Source: Neotamlana sedimentorum
Lineage (GTDB): Bacteria > Bacteroidota > Bacteroidia > Flavobacteriales > Flavobacteriaceae
Assembly: GCF_000943565.1 (NCBI RefSeq)
Contig: NZ_JTDW01000008.1
Coordinates: 62,001 to 126,000 of the forward strand
Length of the DNA stretch: 64,000 nucleotides
Direction of reading: 5' to 3'
Shown here: piece by piece, positions 8,965 to 19,115 of the stretch
How the letters are laid out: each line of letters starts with the position of its first letter
Position numbering within the stretch: the stretch's first letter is position 1
Notes under the pieces: generated by a model
What the model saw: only the letters and a program-made list of their open reading frames with translations
What the model was told of the DNA's origin: nothing
Databases searched by the model: none
Made by a program: the position numbers and the translations under genes

Positions 8965-11265
8965 TTAAAAACCGGTAAAATCTGAGTTGATTAATTGTAA
9001 TTTTTCACCCTGTAACCCATACCAAGCACTAATGGCTCTAGGTTTATCGCTTGGTCTGTATTTAATGGTAATAGGATGCCATCCTGCTTTTAATGCTACA
9101 TTACCGTAACGTTTTCTTGGTCCGTGCCAACCGCTATTATCTACAACTAAAGTGTCTCCAATGTATAAATAATCGCCACCATCCGATCGGGTTTCAAATT
9201 GATAAATACCATCTTTTTCGGCTTTTATATAACCAGAAAACACCATATTAACCGGTTTTTTTCCTTTAAAATCGGCGATATCAACGCTATCTACAACTTC
9301 CCAGTTTGCGGTATTTTTAAGTTTAACATCTGCTACTTTTTTAAGTTTACCTGAAATTAAAAAACGTTTAAGCCCTTTGGTTTTAGGTTCGATAGCTTGA
9401 GAAAGTATATAGGCTTTCTGCTCAACTTTTGTCTTTTTTATATCATTGAATATTTCTCCTTTATAAGCTCTCGCCTTAATTTCTACGGTATCACTCACCG
9501 TAAAAGGTGCAGTATATTTTGTGGTTTCTTTTGTTGGTATAGAGCCATCTGTGGTGTAAAAAATCTCAACACCATCTAAAGGATAAGCTAATTCCAACTT
9601 AATTTGTGTGCTATCAACCATAGCTATGGTTTTATCTAAGCCTTTTACAATTGGAATGTAATAATATACGCCTAACTCATCTAACCTTGGGTATTGTTTT
9701 TCAACGCGCGAATTAAAAGCTTCAAAATCTTTATTTTCTTTTGATGCCCATGCATTTTCTGCCACCGCTAACATACGTGGAAAAGCTTGGTATTGTAAAC
9801 GTTTAAAACTTGGAATCCACTCAGACCATAAATTGGCTTGAATACCTAAAACGTTAGCTTCTTCTTCGGCAGTAAAGTTTTCTGGAACAGGCTCGTAATT
9901 ATAAATTTTTTCTAACGTGTTTCCTTCATTTAAATAATCGAAATAATAGGCATCGGTTGGTGTAATTACCAATTCGTTACCGTTTTCGGCTGCTTTTTTA
10001 GGCGCTTCTGGTCTCCAACCTCTCCACCACATAACGGCTGCATCTTTGGTTAAACCACCTTCAACAATTTCGTCCCATCCCATAAGTTTTTTTCCTTTTG
10101 AATGTAAAAACTGCTCGATATCACGATTAAAAAACGACTGCAATTCGTGTTCATCTTTTAGGTTATTATCTTTTATTGCTTTTTGGCAATGCGGACACAC
10201 TTTCCATGATGCTATATTAACCTCATCGCCGCCAATATGAATGTATTCGTAAGGAAATAAATCGACAACTTCGCTTAACACATTTTTCATAAACTCGTAA
10301 GTCGTGTCTTTTCCTAAACATGACGGATGCGTAAAAACAGTATCCCAACCCGACTTTCCAGTACATGATAAAAACGGATAGTTATCTATAGCTGCTTTAA
10401 AATGCCCTGGCATATCAATTTCTGGAACCACGGTAATACATCTATCATCGGCGTAAGCCACGATTTCTTTTATTTGTTCTTGGGTAAAGAAACCACCGTA
10501 TTTACGCTCACCATCAATAGTTTTAAACTTAGCTTCATCAATGGTATAAAGTTTATTTTCTTCAGCGCGTTCCATACAAATCGTGTCTTGATTGTTTGGT
10601 GTTCTCCACGCTCCTTTTTCGGTTAATAAAGGATATTGTTTAATCTCAATTCTCCAACCTTGATCGTCGGTTAAATGCATGTGATAAATGTTCATTTTAT
10701 AAAGCGCTAGGTAATCTAAAAAAGATTTAACCTCATCTATATCAATAAAATGACGACTAAAATCATTATGCATACCTCGCCATTTAAAACGCGGTTCATC
10801 TTCAATACTTAAACATGGTACATACCAATTTGCTGAAACCTCGCTCGTACTTTCTATTTCTGCAGGCAATAATTGACGAATGGTTTGAACACCATTAAAA
10901 AACCCGCTTTCTTCTGAAGCCGAAATAATAATTTGCGACGGATTTACCACTAATTTATACGCACCTTCTTTTAAACCTTCTACCGTTTCAAAAATTACTG
11001 CTGCTGCAGTTTTTGATGTTGATTCGCTAAACTCGAACCCTGCGGAAGTACTAAATAATCCTTTTAAATAGTTAGCTGCTTTTTTATGCGCATCTTCGGT
11101 AACTACTAATTTGGTTTTCGACTCGAACTCGAAAGCATTTTCATGAAGTTGTATGCTTGAAGGCTTTGGTATTATTGAAATATCTTCTTTGGTAAAAGAT
11201 GGTTTTTGATGGGAGCAGCTTGCAAAAAGAACTGCTAAAAGTAAGAGCGTTAGGTAGTTTTTCAT
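8965..11265 (-). CDS. GH20 beta-N-acetylhexosaminidase with PA14 domain (copy 1)
   Basis: A 766-residue exo-hexosaminidase removing terminal GlcNAc or GalNAc by substrate-assisted catalysis. A lipoprotein signal (LLFASCSHQ-like, Cys17) leads into the GH20b N-terminal domain, then the TIM barrel with H-I-G-G-D-E, where Asp347-Glu348 are the catalytic pair. After the barrel come a chitobiase-type C-terminal beta domain ('VEIFYTTDGSIPT') and a PA14-like carbohydrate-binding module at about residues 640-755 ('G-D-Y-L-Y-I-G-D-T-L-V-V-D-N'). It starts 2 bp after the beta-helix protein gene, indicating tight coupling. The PA14 module is absent from copies 2 and 3. Confidence 0.94.
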   Translation of the reverse strand: MKNYLTLLLLAVLFASCSHQKPSFTKEDISIIPKPSSIQLHENAFEFESKTKLVVTEDAHKKAANYLKGLFSTSAGFEFSESTSKTAAAVIFETVEGLKEGAYKLVVNPSQIIISASEESGFFNGVQTIRQLLPAEIESTSEVSANWYVPCLSIEDEPRFKWRGMHNDFSRHFIDIDEVKSFLDYLALYKMNIYHMHLTDDQGWRIEIKQYPLLTEKGAWRTPNNQDTICMERAEENKLYTIDEAKFKTIDGERKYGGFFTQEQIKEIVAYADDRCITVVPEIDMPGHFKAAIDNYPFLSCTGKSGWDTVFTHPSCLGKDTTYEFMKNVLSEVVDLFPYEYIHIGGDEVNIASWKVCPHCQKAIKDNNLKDEHELQSFFNRDIEQFLHSKGKKLMGWDEIVEGGLTKDAAVMWWRGWRPEAPKKAAENGNELVITPTDAYYFDYLNEGNTLEKIYNYEPVPENFTAEEEANVLGIQANLWSEWIPSFKRLQYQAFPRMLAVAENAWASKENKDFEAFNSRVEKQYPRLDELGVYYYIPIVKGLDKTIAMVDSTQIKLELAYPLDGVEIFYTTDGSIPTKETTKYTAPFTVSDTVEIKARAYKGEIFNDIKKTKVEQKAYILSQAIEPKTKGLKRFLISGKLKKVADVKLKNTANWEVVDSVDIADFKGKKPVNMVFSGYIKAEKDGIYQFETRSDGGDYLYIGDTLVVDNSGWHGPRKRYGNVALKAGWHPITIKYRPSDKPRAISAWYGLQGEKLQLINSDFTGF

Positions 11266-11267
11266 GG

Positions 11268-13382
11268 TTATCGTTTTATTTTCATTTTCATGTTGGTTTC
11301 AACCGCTTTATCAAAAGCTTCGGTTATTTCGGTTTTTAGTTTAGATTTTTCAATCCAAGCAGCATCGCCATAAATTCCAGCTTCCGAATAATTAAAAGGT
11401 TTAAAACCAATCTTTTTGTAATTATTTTTTCTTTTAAAGTTAAAATTAAAAGCTTCTGCATCTTTAAAATAGGGCTTAGTAATTAGGCTATGTTTATCGA
11501 ATCCTAAAGCTTTCCATTCATTAAAATTATGTTCATTAAAATTGTAATCGGTACTGCTGGTGTTCCAATATATATTCTTATCAATCTCTGCAACTACAGT
11601 ATCCCAAGCGCCTTTGGCCACCATACCTTCGTTAAAAATTACAATATTATTTGTGAAGGTAAACGACTTATGCTTTTCTGGAATAGTACATTGCAATTGA
11701 TATTTTTTTGCAAAGGCCAAAATGTTATTTTTTACAACATTATGTTTTCCATAGTTTTGCTGAAATCCGCCAGTTTTTGTGCTATAAACTAGGTTGTTTT
11801 TAAACACAATTCCTGTAGAACCTTCGTCGGCATACATGCCCCAGCCACCGTAAGAATACGAATGTATATGATGAATCAAATTTTTTTCGACCACCGTACC
11901 TTCTGAAGCTCCCAAAGTATAAATTCCGGCCATATCGCTTAATAAAGCCCAACCAATATGATGTATATGATTATAAGAAATCGTATTACGTTTTGCTAAA
12001 CTTGGTTTATAACCCCAAACCCAACCAACAGAAATTCCGGTATAAAAAAAGTTACCAATATCGTTATGAGTTATTATGTTGTTTGAACTATGTCCAACCC
12101 AAACACCAACGGCTGCCGGAAATTCTTGCCCACCAGATTTTATAATATTATTTTCTACTGAAATGTGATGTGTATGAAGCTCGTTTTGCAACGGTTTAAA
12201 ATCGCCTAAATAAACACCACCGCCACCAATATTATGAATGTATGTTTTATTGATTGATGAATAACTACAGCCTCTACCAAACCAAACCGCATGTTGACCA
12301 ATATTTGATACTTCGCAATTGCTTATGTTTATATGCTTCGCATTTTCAACCAGAATGGCTGCATTTAAAATAGCTGCTGCCTGATTAGGCTCTGAACCCG
12401 TTGGAGGTATTTTATAATGACAATGTTTAAAGCTTAAGCCTTCAAAATTAACATACTGTACATACTTATTTTCAATAGCGTTACCTTCAATTGTTATTAA
12501 ATTACCCAATACTGGAGCAATAAACTCGGTATTATTAATGGTTTCACCATCCTTGGGTTTGTAAAGTAAAATGCCGTTATCTTTTAAAAACCATTCACCC
12601 GGAGCATCAAGTGCGGCTTCGTAGTTTTCAAGAATTATGCGTCTGTCCTTTTTTAACGGATTCCAAGGTTTCATACCTTTTCCTGATGTTACTATTTTGC
12701 TGCTGTCGGCAATAAAATCATCAATATGTCTTAACGTATAATCCCATTTATGGTAGGCTTTAAACCGTACATTTTTAAGTTCGTTTGGCTTTATATTTTG
12801 CAAAGCTTTTGCGCCGTTACTATCTAAATATATAATTTGTTCGGCACGTTCTGCAACTTTAGATTTACCTTGTTTCCATATGTTTTGAAAAACTGTATCT
12901 ATTTTTATAAAACCTTGGTTTGGTGTTTTAGCTAAAGTCGCTCGGTTATTATTAACGTATAGCTGATGGAATTTCCAGTTGTAATACACCGATTCTGGAA
13001 TTTTAGTTTGCCACAATCCGTTTTCTGTTTCAGTAAAATTTGAAATTGTTTTGCCACCACTAAAAATAGGATGTGCGCCTTCTTCGGCTTTATAAATTAT
13101 TGGATGTTTTTGCGTTCCGCTATCCTTTGGTAAAAGCTCCAAAGGTTCTTTCATAACATACAATCCATCTTCAATAATTACTGTGAAAGCTAGTGTTTTA
13201 AAAGATTGATTTTCCTTTAATAATCTAATGGCATTTCTAGCTCCAATTAAAGTAGCTAAAGGCTCTGTTTTAGTGCCCGAATTAGCATCGTTACCAGTTG
13301 GAGAGATGTAAATTTTGTGTTGTGCATTTAAGTTGAAACTTAAAAACACGATAGCGAAAACTAAGTGTTTAATATTATTCAA
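11268..13382 (-). CDS. Secreted right-handed beta-helix protein, GH141-like
   Basis: A 704-residue protein with a signal peptide ending near residue 21 (FNLNAQ). The opening 'Y-I-S-P-T-G-N-D-A-N-S-G-T' and the central array of repeating N-N-x-I/H-H-I turns are hallmarks of right-handed parallel beta-helix carbohydrate enzymes. The 'G-G-K-T-I-S' and 'F-H-Q-L-Y-V-N-N-N-R-A' segments are most like GH141 proteins (alpha-L-fucosidase or xylanase members are known), but GH120 and related helix families are possible. It lies between a sulfatase (11 bp) and GH20 copy 1 (2 bp). I infer an exo- or endo-hydrolase for the same glycan. Confidence 0.7.
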   Translation of the reverse strand: MNNIKHLVFAIVFLSFNLNAQHKIYISPTGNDANSGTKTEPLATLIGARNAIRLLKENQSFKTLAFTVIIEDGLYVMKEPLELLPKDSGTQKHPIIYKAEEGAHPIFSGGKTISNFTETENGLWQTKIPESVYYNWKFHQLYVNNNRATLAKTPNQGFIKIDTVFQNIWKQGKSKVAERAEQIIYLDSNGAKALQNIKPNELKNVRFKAYHKWDYTLRHIDDFIADSSKIVTSGKGMKPWNPLKKDRRIILENYEAALDAPGEWFLKDNGILLYKPKDGETINNTEFIAPVLGNLITIEGNAIENKYVQYVNFEGLSFKHCHYKIPPTGSEPNQAAAILNAAILVENAKHINISNCEVSNIGQHAVWFGRGCSYSSINKTYIHNIGGGGVYLGDFKPLQNELHTHHISVENNIIKSGGQEFPAAVGVWVGHSSNNIITHNDIGNFFYTGISVGWVWGYKPSLAKRNTISYNHIHHIGWALLSDMAGIYTLGASEGTVVEKNLIHHIHSYSYGGWGMYADEGSTGIVFKNNLVYSTKTGGFQQNYGKHNVVKNNILAFAKKYQLQCTIPEKHKSFTFTNNIVIFNEGMVAKGAWDTVVAEIDKNIYWNTSSTDYNFNEHNFNEWKALGFDKHSLITKPYFKDAEAFNFNFKRKNNYKKIGFKPFNYSEAGIYGDAAWIEKSKLKTEITEAFDKAVETNMKMKIKR

Positions 13383-13393
13383 AATTGAGAGAT

Positions 13394-14956
13394 TTATTTT
13401 TTATGTTCGACTGGCGTGGTACTCAACTTTAAAAATTGTTCTTCGGTAGCTAAGCCCATCATATTATTTTTTCTGTGCTTAATACGCTCTGCAGCTTTGT
13501 CTAAAAATTTTAAATCTACATCTGTTCGTAAACCTTTTGTTTTGGTATACTTCGGGTTATTATCTAAACTTGGCAAAGCATCAACTTTCGTTTGAAATTC
13601 GCTTACTACAGATTGTAAATTAGCGTCATCAATTAAATTTGATGTTTCATAAGGATCTTCTTTTAAATTGTAAATTCTGTGTACTTTTTGAAGCGTATCA
13701 ACATATACTTTATACTCCTCGTTTCGCAATACACGATCTCTAAATTGCAAAGCATTCACAAGCCAACCGTCTTTGTTAAAATGCGCAGGTAAACCGCCCA
13801 TTGATAAAATATAGTCTCTGTTAGTACTTGATGCTTTTTCAGTTAAAACTTTAGCAAACGAATGGCCGTCAAGATTTAAATCTTCGTTGTTTGTGGCACC
13901 TGCTAATTCTAAGAACGTTGGAAAAATATCCGTAAAATCAACCAAAGCATCGGTTTCAAAATGTTTATTATCTGGTGTTTTTACAATGAAGGGTGCATTA
14001 ATCCCGTTTTCGGTTAAATAAGCTTTTCCGCCTCTAATATACTTTCCGTTTCTTTTACCAATAATTGATGGCGATGTACCATTGTCTGTCGTTAAAACTA
14101 CATAAGTGTTTTTTGATAAGCCTGAAGTTTCAAGGTTATCTAGAATGTTTCCGATGATAAAATCGGTATAACGCACCATCGCTCTATGTTTTTCGTATTT
14201 AGTTTTTACGTTAGGTTCTAAAGGTGTATGCACAAAAGGGGAATGCGTTAAAACCATGGGATAATAAATACAAAACGGATGGTTTTTATTGGTATTCATA
14301 AAATCGATTACAAAATCTGAAAACAGATCTGGCCCAAATTTACCTTCATAGGTTTTACTACCTTCTTTTGTAAAAATATAAGGATTCCAATAGCGTTTAT
14401 CGCTTGGTTTATTACCCGATTCGTAACCTGTCCACATGCAAAATTCATCGAAACCTGCTTTTTGCATCGCATTTGGCTCAATTCTAAAATCGTTTATTTG
14501 CCATTTACCAGCAATACAAGTTTTGTAACCCGATTCTTGTAAAGCTTTAGCAAAACTTGGGTTTTTATCGGCATCAAAATTAGCACCATGTCCCCAACGA
14601 GGCACATCGTAATGGTTTACCCAACCATTTTCGTAAGGATATTGACCAGTAATTAAAGCCACACGACTTGGTGTACATTGTGGCATAGAATACACGTTGT
14701 TAAATTTTATACTCGTATTAACTAAGGCATCAATATTCGGGGTGTTAATTTCTGAAGCGCCATAGCTTGTAAACCATTCTTTACCTAAATCATCTACTAA
14801 AATAAATATGAAATTTGGTTTATCATTGGTTTCAGAACTCCCCTTTTTTTCAACGTTTTGCTTACAAGACCATGCAAAGCTAATGGTAATAATTAGCAGT
14901 AAACTAAGTTTAAAATTATCAGATATTTTAACGCACATACACCTTAGTTTTTCCAT
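13394..14956 (-). CDS. S1 family sulfatase lipoprotein
   Basis: A 520-residue formylglycine-dependent sulfatase removing sulfate esters from sugars. The active-site signature is C94-T-P-S-R98, where Cys94 would be oxidised to formylglycine. Metal ligands include D55-D56 in 'LVDDLG' and the D-N-G of 'LTTDNGTSP'. The lipobox is FAWSC (Cys31). The ATG at 14956 overlaps the end of the upstream hydrolase gene by 13 bp (the ATG is embedded in GAATGGAAAAACTAA). An alternative Met at residue 7 (14938) would leave a 5-bp gap and a more usual signal peptide. The substrate cannot be read from sequence alone. Confidence 0.92.
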   Translation of the reverse strand: MEKLRCMCVKISDNFKLSLLLIITISFAWSCKQNVEKKGSSETNDKPNFIFILVDDLGKEWFTSYGASEINTPNIDALVNTSIKFNNVYSMPQCTPSRVALITGQYPYENGWVNHYDVPRWGHGANFDADKNPSFAKALQESGYKTCIAGKWQINDFRIEPNAMQKAGFDEFCMWTGYESGNKPSDKRYWNPYIFTKEGSKTYEGKFGPDLFSDFVIDFMNTNKNHPFCIYYPMVLTHSPFVHTPLEPNVKTKYEKHRAMVRYTDFIIGNILDNLETSGLSKNTYVVLTTDNGTSPSIIGKRNGKYIRGGKAYLTENGINAPFIVKTPDNKHFETDALVDFTDIFPTFLELAGATNNEDLNLDGHSFAKVLTEKASSTNRDYILSMGGLPAHFNKDGWLVNALQFRDRVLRNEEYKVYVDTLQKVHRIYNLKEDPYETSNLIDDANLQSVVSEFQTKVDALPSLDNNPKYTKTKGLRTDVDLKFLDKAAERIKHRKNNMMGLATEEQFLKLSTTPVEHKK

Positions 14957-17409
14957 TCTATTTCACCGTTTTCTAAACTCCAATCGTTACCGTAATACCC
15001 AATGGCTTCCACAGCATTAACACCATCATTATAAATGGTATTATTAAAAATAAAAACATCGGGAGTATCTGTTCCGGAACCAAAGTATTTGTTTTGGTTG
15101 GCCGATTTAAATCCGTTAATTCCCGTACCTGTAATTACAGCAATTGAAGCCGTTTTACTATCCGTTCTTGGGTAAGTTAAATAAGCGCTATAATTATCCC
15201 CTTTTAGTATTTTGTTTCCTACTTTAATTTCGTTGCGTTTTACTTGCACCGGACTATCTTTCAATAATACTTTCCATGCACTGTTTGTTGAAGCATTTCC
15301 GTAAAGGATAACCGAACGATCTTTATATTTTTGAAGTGAAAATTCTTTATCTGATATGATATCAATAGAGCCATTACCTCGATAATAAAAAGTTTCAGCA
15401 TCAAAACGGGCTTTATTAAACGCCCAATTGTTTTCGGCTGTAGTTCCTTTTGTACCATAAACAAACAGCATATTGTTTTTGAAAGCTTCTTTAAAATTAC
15501 CGTAGCGTGTTGGGTTTTTCTCGAAAGTATTGCTAGGAGCTTCTGCTATTTTCCAAGAATCATTTAATTTTTCAAACCAAATATCATTCTTGCTTTTAGC
15601 ATCAATATTATTAAACTTAACACCATCAATTGTAATATTTACAGTGTCTGAAGCTTTGGTATGTTCTAGATTAACTTTAAACTTTTTTAAGTTTTCGGTT
15701 TCAAAAGAAATGTGTCTCGTTTTTAAAACTTCATTCTTTTTTATTTGTTTTTCGGTTCTTACGTTTTGATTTCCTTTTATACTTGTAAACTCAAACAATT
15801 TTTCTTGTTGATATAAGCTCACATATCTACTTTCTGATGACACACCTGGATTTACCGTTTTAAACTCAAAAGTTTTTACCACATCGTTATCCGGAATGGT
15901 ATGCCATTTAAAATAATCGAAAATGGTGTGGAAATCGATACCGAACCAATGCTTTTTGTCTTCGTATTCTAAGTAGGCAAAATCTGGGTGAAATTCTGCT
16001 AAATGCTTTTTCATAAAACGTGCTTGATCTACCGAAACTACCTCATCGGCATCTCCATGTTGAATATAAACGCCGTGATGTAAATAGTTTCTAGATAATT
16101 CTAAAGTATGACTCGCATAATTAGAACGCGTAAACATATGCTCAATAGCCGATTCGTTTTCCGCTTTCTCTTTTCCAGCATACGAAAACAAGGAATACCA
16201 ACCCGAAATTGGTGCAATAGCCGCCCATTTATTAGGAAAGGTAGCGCCTAAATGCCAAGTACCATGACCGCCCATAGAATGTCCTGTTAAATAGGTTCGT
16301 TTTGGGTCTGTGCCATACATGTTTTCAGCTATTTTTTGAACTTCCATAGCATCCCAACGGCCCCAATCTTCCCAATTGAAACCAAAAGGTCTACGGTTTG
16401 TTGGAGCAAAAACATGTCCCCAATCTTTTGCTTTGTACGATGCTGCTTGGTTTCTAGCTTCAACACTTGCCCCGTGAACCGATAAAAACATCGCTGGTTG
16501 TTCGTCTGTTTTTAAATCGCCTTCTTTAACTGAAAAATATTGCACACTGCCGTCGATGTTTGAAACAAATGTTCTAGAATATCGATCTTGCGGTGTACGC
16601 ACGTGATATAAAACCGAGGTTTCATCAACTAACTTATTGTTGTTATATAATTTTAAGTGGACTCTTACCGTATCTTTTTCAGTATAATTATCTTTAACCT
16701 TATAGGCTACTTTGCGCATGGCCATTGGAATAATAGACGCAGCTTTAGTTTCTATAACGTCACCATTACTTTCTGCAACTATTTTTAAGTTTTTTAGGTT
16801 ATTTTCTGATGCATTTAAAATTCTAACCGAACCTATTTTGGTATCGTTTTCTGTGGTTAAAAAATCTGGAATTGTCATATCGCGTTTTAAAAACGAAATA
16901 GGTTTAACCACCGGTAATAATTGTAAATTTACTTGTCCGCGACCACCTTTTACTAAAAAGGTATTCTCGCCTTTTTTTATTTGAATTGGATGAAAAGTTA
17001 AGTGCTTATTATACACATCGCCACCACGAGGTACACCATTAACAAAAACCTCGTTATGCCCAGATATTTCTAAAACACGAAGCTCTTCTATTGGGGAATT
17101 ATAGGTTATAAACAAATAACCACCGCGTAGTTTTCTGCTTTTAAAAACACCTTTTTCATCGGCAGTAACACGTTCCCATCGCTCAACCTCATCTCTTCTA
17201 TTTAAACCAATGCTGTCGTTTTCTTTAGGTTTATAATGTTCTTGAGTAATAAAACTATGAAAAACAGGATCTTTATAAATCATGCTTCTTCTAGCTTGAC
17301 TTGTACTACCAACCATTAAACCTTTGGTTAATGGAATGGTGTCTTGAGCTATTAAAACGACTGTTGAAAATAATGCTATTAATAAGGTTGAGAGACTTTT
17401 GATTTTCAT
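14944..17409 (-). CDS. Large secreted alpha/beta hydrolase, prolyl-oligopeptidase/esterase-like
   Basis: An 821-residue secreted protein (signal peptide ending near 'VVLIAQ', residue 22). Residues 1-300 look like beta-sandwich domains. Residues of about 300-500 are an alpha/beta hydrolase with G-H-S-M-G-G (Ser378), H-G-D-A-D-E-V-V (Asp455 likely) and K-K-H-W-F-G (His487), forming a complete Ser-Asp-His triad. The remaining 320 residues form a further domain without a family I recognise. In a sulfatase/GH cluster a carbohydrate esterase (acetyl or other acyl removal) is more likely than a peptidase, but a peptidase acting on glycoprotein would also fit. It overlaps the next gene by 13 bp and follows the GH172 gene by 8 bp. 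Confidence 0.75.
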   Translation of the reverse strand: MKIKSLSTLLIALFSTVVLIAQDTIPLTKGLMVGSTSQARRSMIYKDPVFHSFITQEHYKPKENDSIGLNRRDEVERWERVTADEKGVFKSRKLRGGYLFITYNSPIEELRVLEISGHNEVFVNGVPRGGDVYNKHLTFHPIQIKKGENTFLVKGGRGQVNLQLLPVVKPISFLKRDMTIPDFLTTENDTKIGSVRILNASENNLKNLKIVAESNGDVIETKAASIIPMAMRKVAYKVKDNYTEKDTVRVHLKLYNNNKLVDETSVLYHVRTPQDRYSRTFVSNIDGSVQYFSVKEGDLKTDEQPAMFLSVHGASVEARNQAASYKAKDWGHVFAPTNRRPFGFNWEDWGRWDAMEVQKIAENMYGTDPKRTYLTGHSMGGHGTWHLGATFPNKWAAIAPISGWYSLFSYAGKEKAENESAIEHMFTRSNYASHTLELSRNYLHHGVYIQHGDADEVVSVDQARFMKKHLAEFHPDFAYLEYEDKKHWFGIDFHTIFDYFKWHTIPDNDVVKTFEFKTVNPGVSSESRYVSLYQQEKLFEFTSIKGNQNVRTEKQIKKNEVLKTRHISFETENLKKFKVNLEHTKASDTVNITIDGVKFNNIDAKSKNDIWFEKLNDSWKIAEAPSNTFEKNPTRYGNFKEAFKNNMLFVYGTKGTTAENNWAFNKARFDAETFYYRGNGSIDIISDKEFSLQKYKDRSVILYGNASTNSAWKVLLKDSPVQVKRNEIKVGNKILKGDNYSAYLTYPRTDSKTASIAVITGTGINGFKSANQNKYFGSGTDTPDVFIFNNTIYNDGVNAVEAIGYYGNDWSLENGEIEWKN

Positions 17410-17417
17410 TATTGTAT

Positions 17418-19094
17418 TTAGTTAATTAATTCTTTTTCGTTTTTTAAAAGTTTTTTAACTCCTTCCGGATCTGGAGTTCTGTTTGATGTTGTTGCCGCAT
17501 TTCCATACCAATACACGCCTACGCCATATTCCATATCGCATTTAGTCCAACTCCAAATTTCCATATCTAATTGTAAAGAAGAACCAAAAGGCATACCATC
17601 TAAAGCACGAGTACGTGTTTCTGTACTATATTTTTGGGTATTTCGTGTGCCAAATTCGGCTTCAGGTTTTCTATTTATTTTATTGTAAACATTGCTAGCT
17701 GTTTGCGCATGGAATGGATGCTCATAAAAATCGTTACTCATACCGCCCCAAGAATAACCGTAGTAATCTTCGGTTCCGGTACCAAAAATGGATGGAAAAT
17801 CTTCTCCATCTACCCAAATTTTTTCATCGCCTTCGCCCCACCATCTTTTTACAGGATTCCAAATGGTTAAAGCATCCCCAACATACACACCTTTACCTTT
17901 TATTGTAACATAATTCCAATCGGAAAATGGTCTGGTTGAAACTGGGTATTCGCCTCTCCAAGCAGCATTAAAATACATACTGTTTTCATCCCAAGTATAA
18001 TCTCCAACGTTGGCTTCTAATTCGAAATCTACAGGTTCTTTACCAAGATTAACTACAGATATTTTTCCTGAATTTTGATAAGGCATTACCCATCTGCTCG
18101 CCATGGTTCCATCATTATCTACGGTTCTATACCAACCTTGAAACGGATTTAAGCCAATACCGCAACCAAAAAAATCACCTATAGGACACCACACTGTTTC
18201 TTGCCCATCAAACTCCATTTTTAAAACTACCGAACGTGTAACTGTAGAGTCTTTGTAACTGTCTAATTTTAACGACAAATCTTTTATGGCTTTTGTGCCT
18301 TCGGGGAGGTTTAATACTTTTTCTTCGCCTTGTTTTAAAGTTTCATGTAATTGCAATGTTTCGCCTTGTTCTGTTACTTTAGGAGCTAACAAAGCTTCAC
18401 CTACTGTTTTTATTAATTCCGTTTCTTTCTTAAAATCTTCAACCGTAAATGTTTTTATTTGGGTTTCTTCTGTATATTCTCTGTAAGTGAATTGATAGAA
18501 AAAAGGTTTTTCAGTCACCGTAATTTTACAGCTTTTAGCATACGGAATTGGAAAAAAGGACACTGCAGAACGTATAGATTTATGTGCAAAAGGAAACGGG
18601 AATAACCCTGTTCCGTTTAAAAGCCCTAGCATATTTCCTTCTAGAGTTGGTTCTTCTGCTCCATCTAAATATATTTTAATAATGCTAGTTGTTGTTGGTT
18701 TTTTGGCGTTTAAAAATGGCATCCAAGTACGTACAATTGCTCCTGCGCCTTGGTGATCCATTAAAACCCATTCTTTTTCTCCATTATTTTCTTCTACACG
18801 AATAAAATTTTTGTCACTTTCTTTAGAATTGAAATCGTGGTTAATAAACCAACCAATAGTATCGTTTGGTGTTTTTGATGCCCTGTTGTAACTACTTTCT
18901 TGTTTTAAACGAAACTCATTTTTTGGAAATTTAGATATGGCTTCTCGGTCTATCATTTCATTTAATAATGATTCTATTGACACCGTTTCGTCTTCTTTTA
19001 ATTGTGAGCAAGTCATTAAAACGATACACATTAATAAAACTATCGTTTTAATAATATTTCTAAATCCGGTACTTTTTTTGCTTTGTAAATTCAT
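17418..19094 (-). CDS. GH172 (DUF2961) lipoprotein
   Basis: A 558-residue protein with a lipoprotein signal (VLMTCSQ, Cys29). The DUF2961 fold, now glycoside hydrolase family 172, is recognisable from 'D-H-Q-G-A-G-A-I-V-R-T-W' (about residues 113-124), 'G-D-F-F-G-C-G' and 'G-T-G-T-E-D-Y-Y-G-Y-S-W-G'. Characterised GH172 members are exo-enzymes on D-fructofuranosyl or D-arabinofuranosyl linkages and work as oligomers of jelly-roll domains. The length is normal for the family. It sits between a sulfatase (21 bp) and the large alpha/beta hydrolase (8 bp). The furanoside target inside this cluster is unexplained. Confidence 0.88.
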   Translation of the reverse strand: MNLQSKKSTGFRNIIKTIVLLMCIVLMTCSQLKEDETVSIESLLNEMIDREAISKFPKNEFRLKQESSYNRASKTPNDTIGWFINHDFNSKESDKNFIRVEENNGEKEWVLMDHQGAGAIVRTWMPFLNAKKPTTTSIIKIYLDGAEEPTLEGNMLGLLNGTGLFPFPFAHKSIRSAVSFFPIPYAKSCKITVTEKPFFYQFTYREYTEETQIKTFTVEDFKKETELIKTVGEALLAPKVTEQGETLQLHETLKQGEEKVLNLPEGTKAIKDLSLKLDSYKDSTVTRSVVLKMEFDGQETVWCPIGDFFGCGIGLNPFQGWYRTVDNDGTMASRWVMPYQNSGKISVVNLGKEPVDFELEANVGDYTWDENSMYFNAAWRGEYPVSTRPFSDWNYVTIKGKGVYVGDALTIWNPVKRWWGEGDEKIWVDGEDFPSIFGTGTEDYYGYSWGGMSNDFYEHPFHAQTASNVYNKINRKPEAEFGTRNTQKYSTETRTRALDGMPFGSSLQLDMEIWSWTKCDMEYGVGVYWYGNAATTSNRTPDPEGVKKLLKNEKELIN

Positions 19095-19115
19095 GTGGTA
19101 TATATAGTTTGTTGG

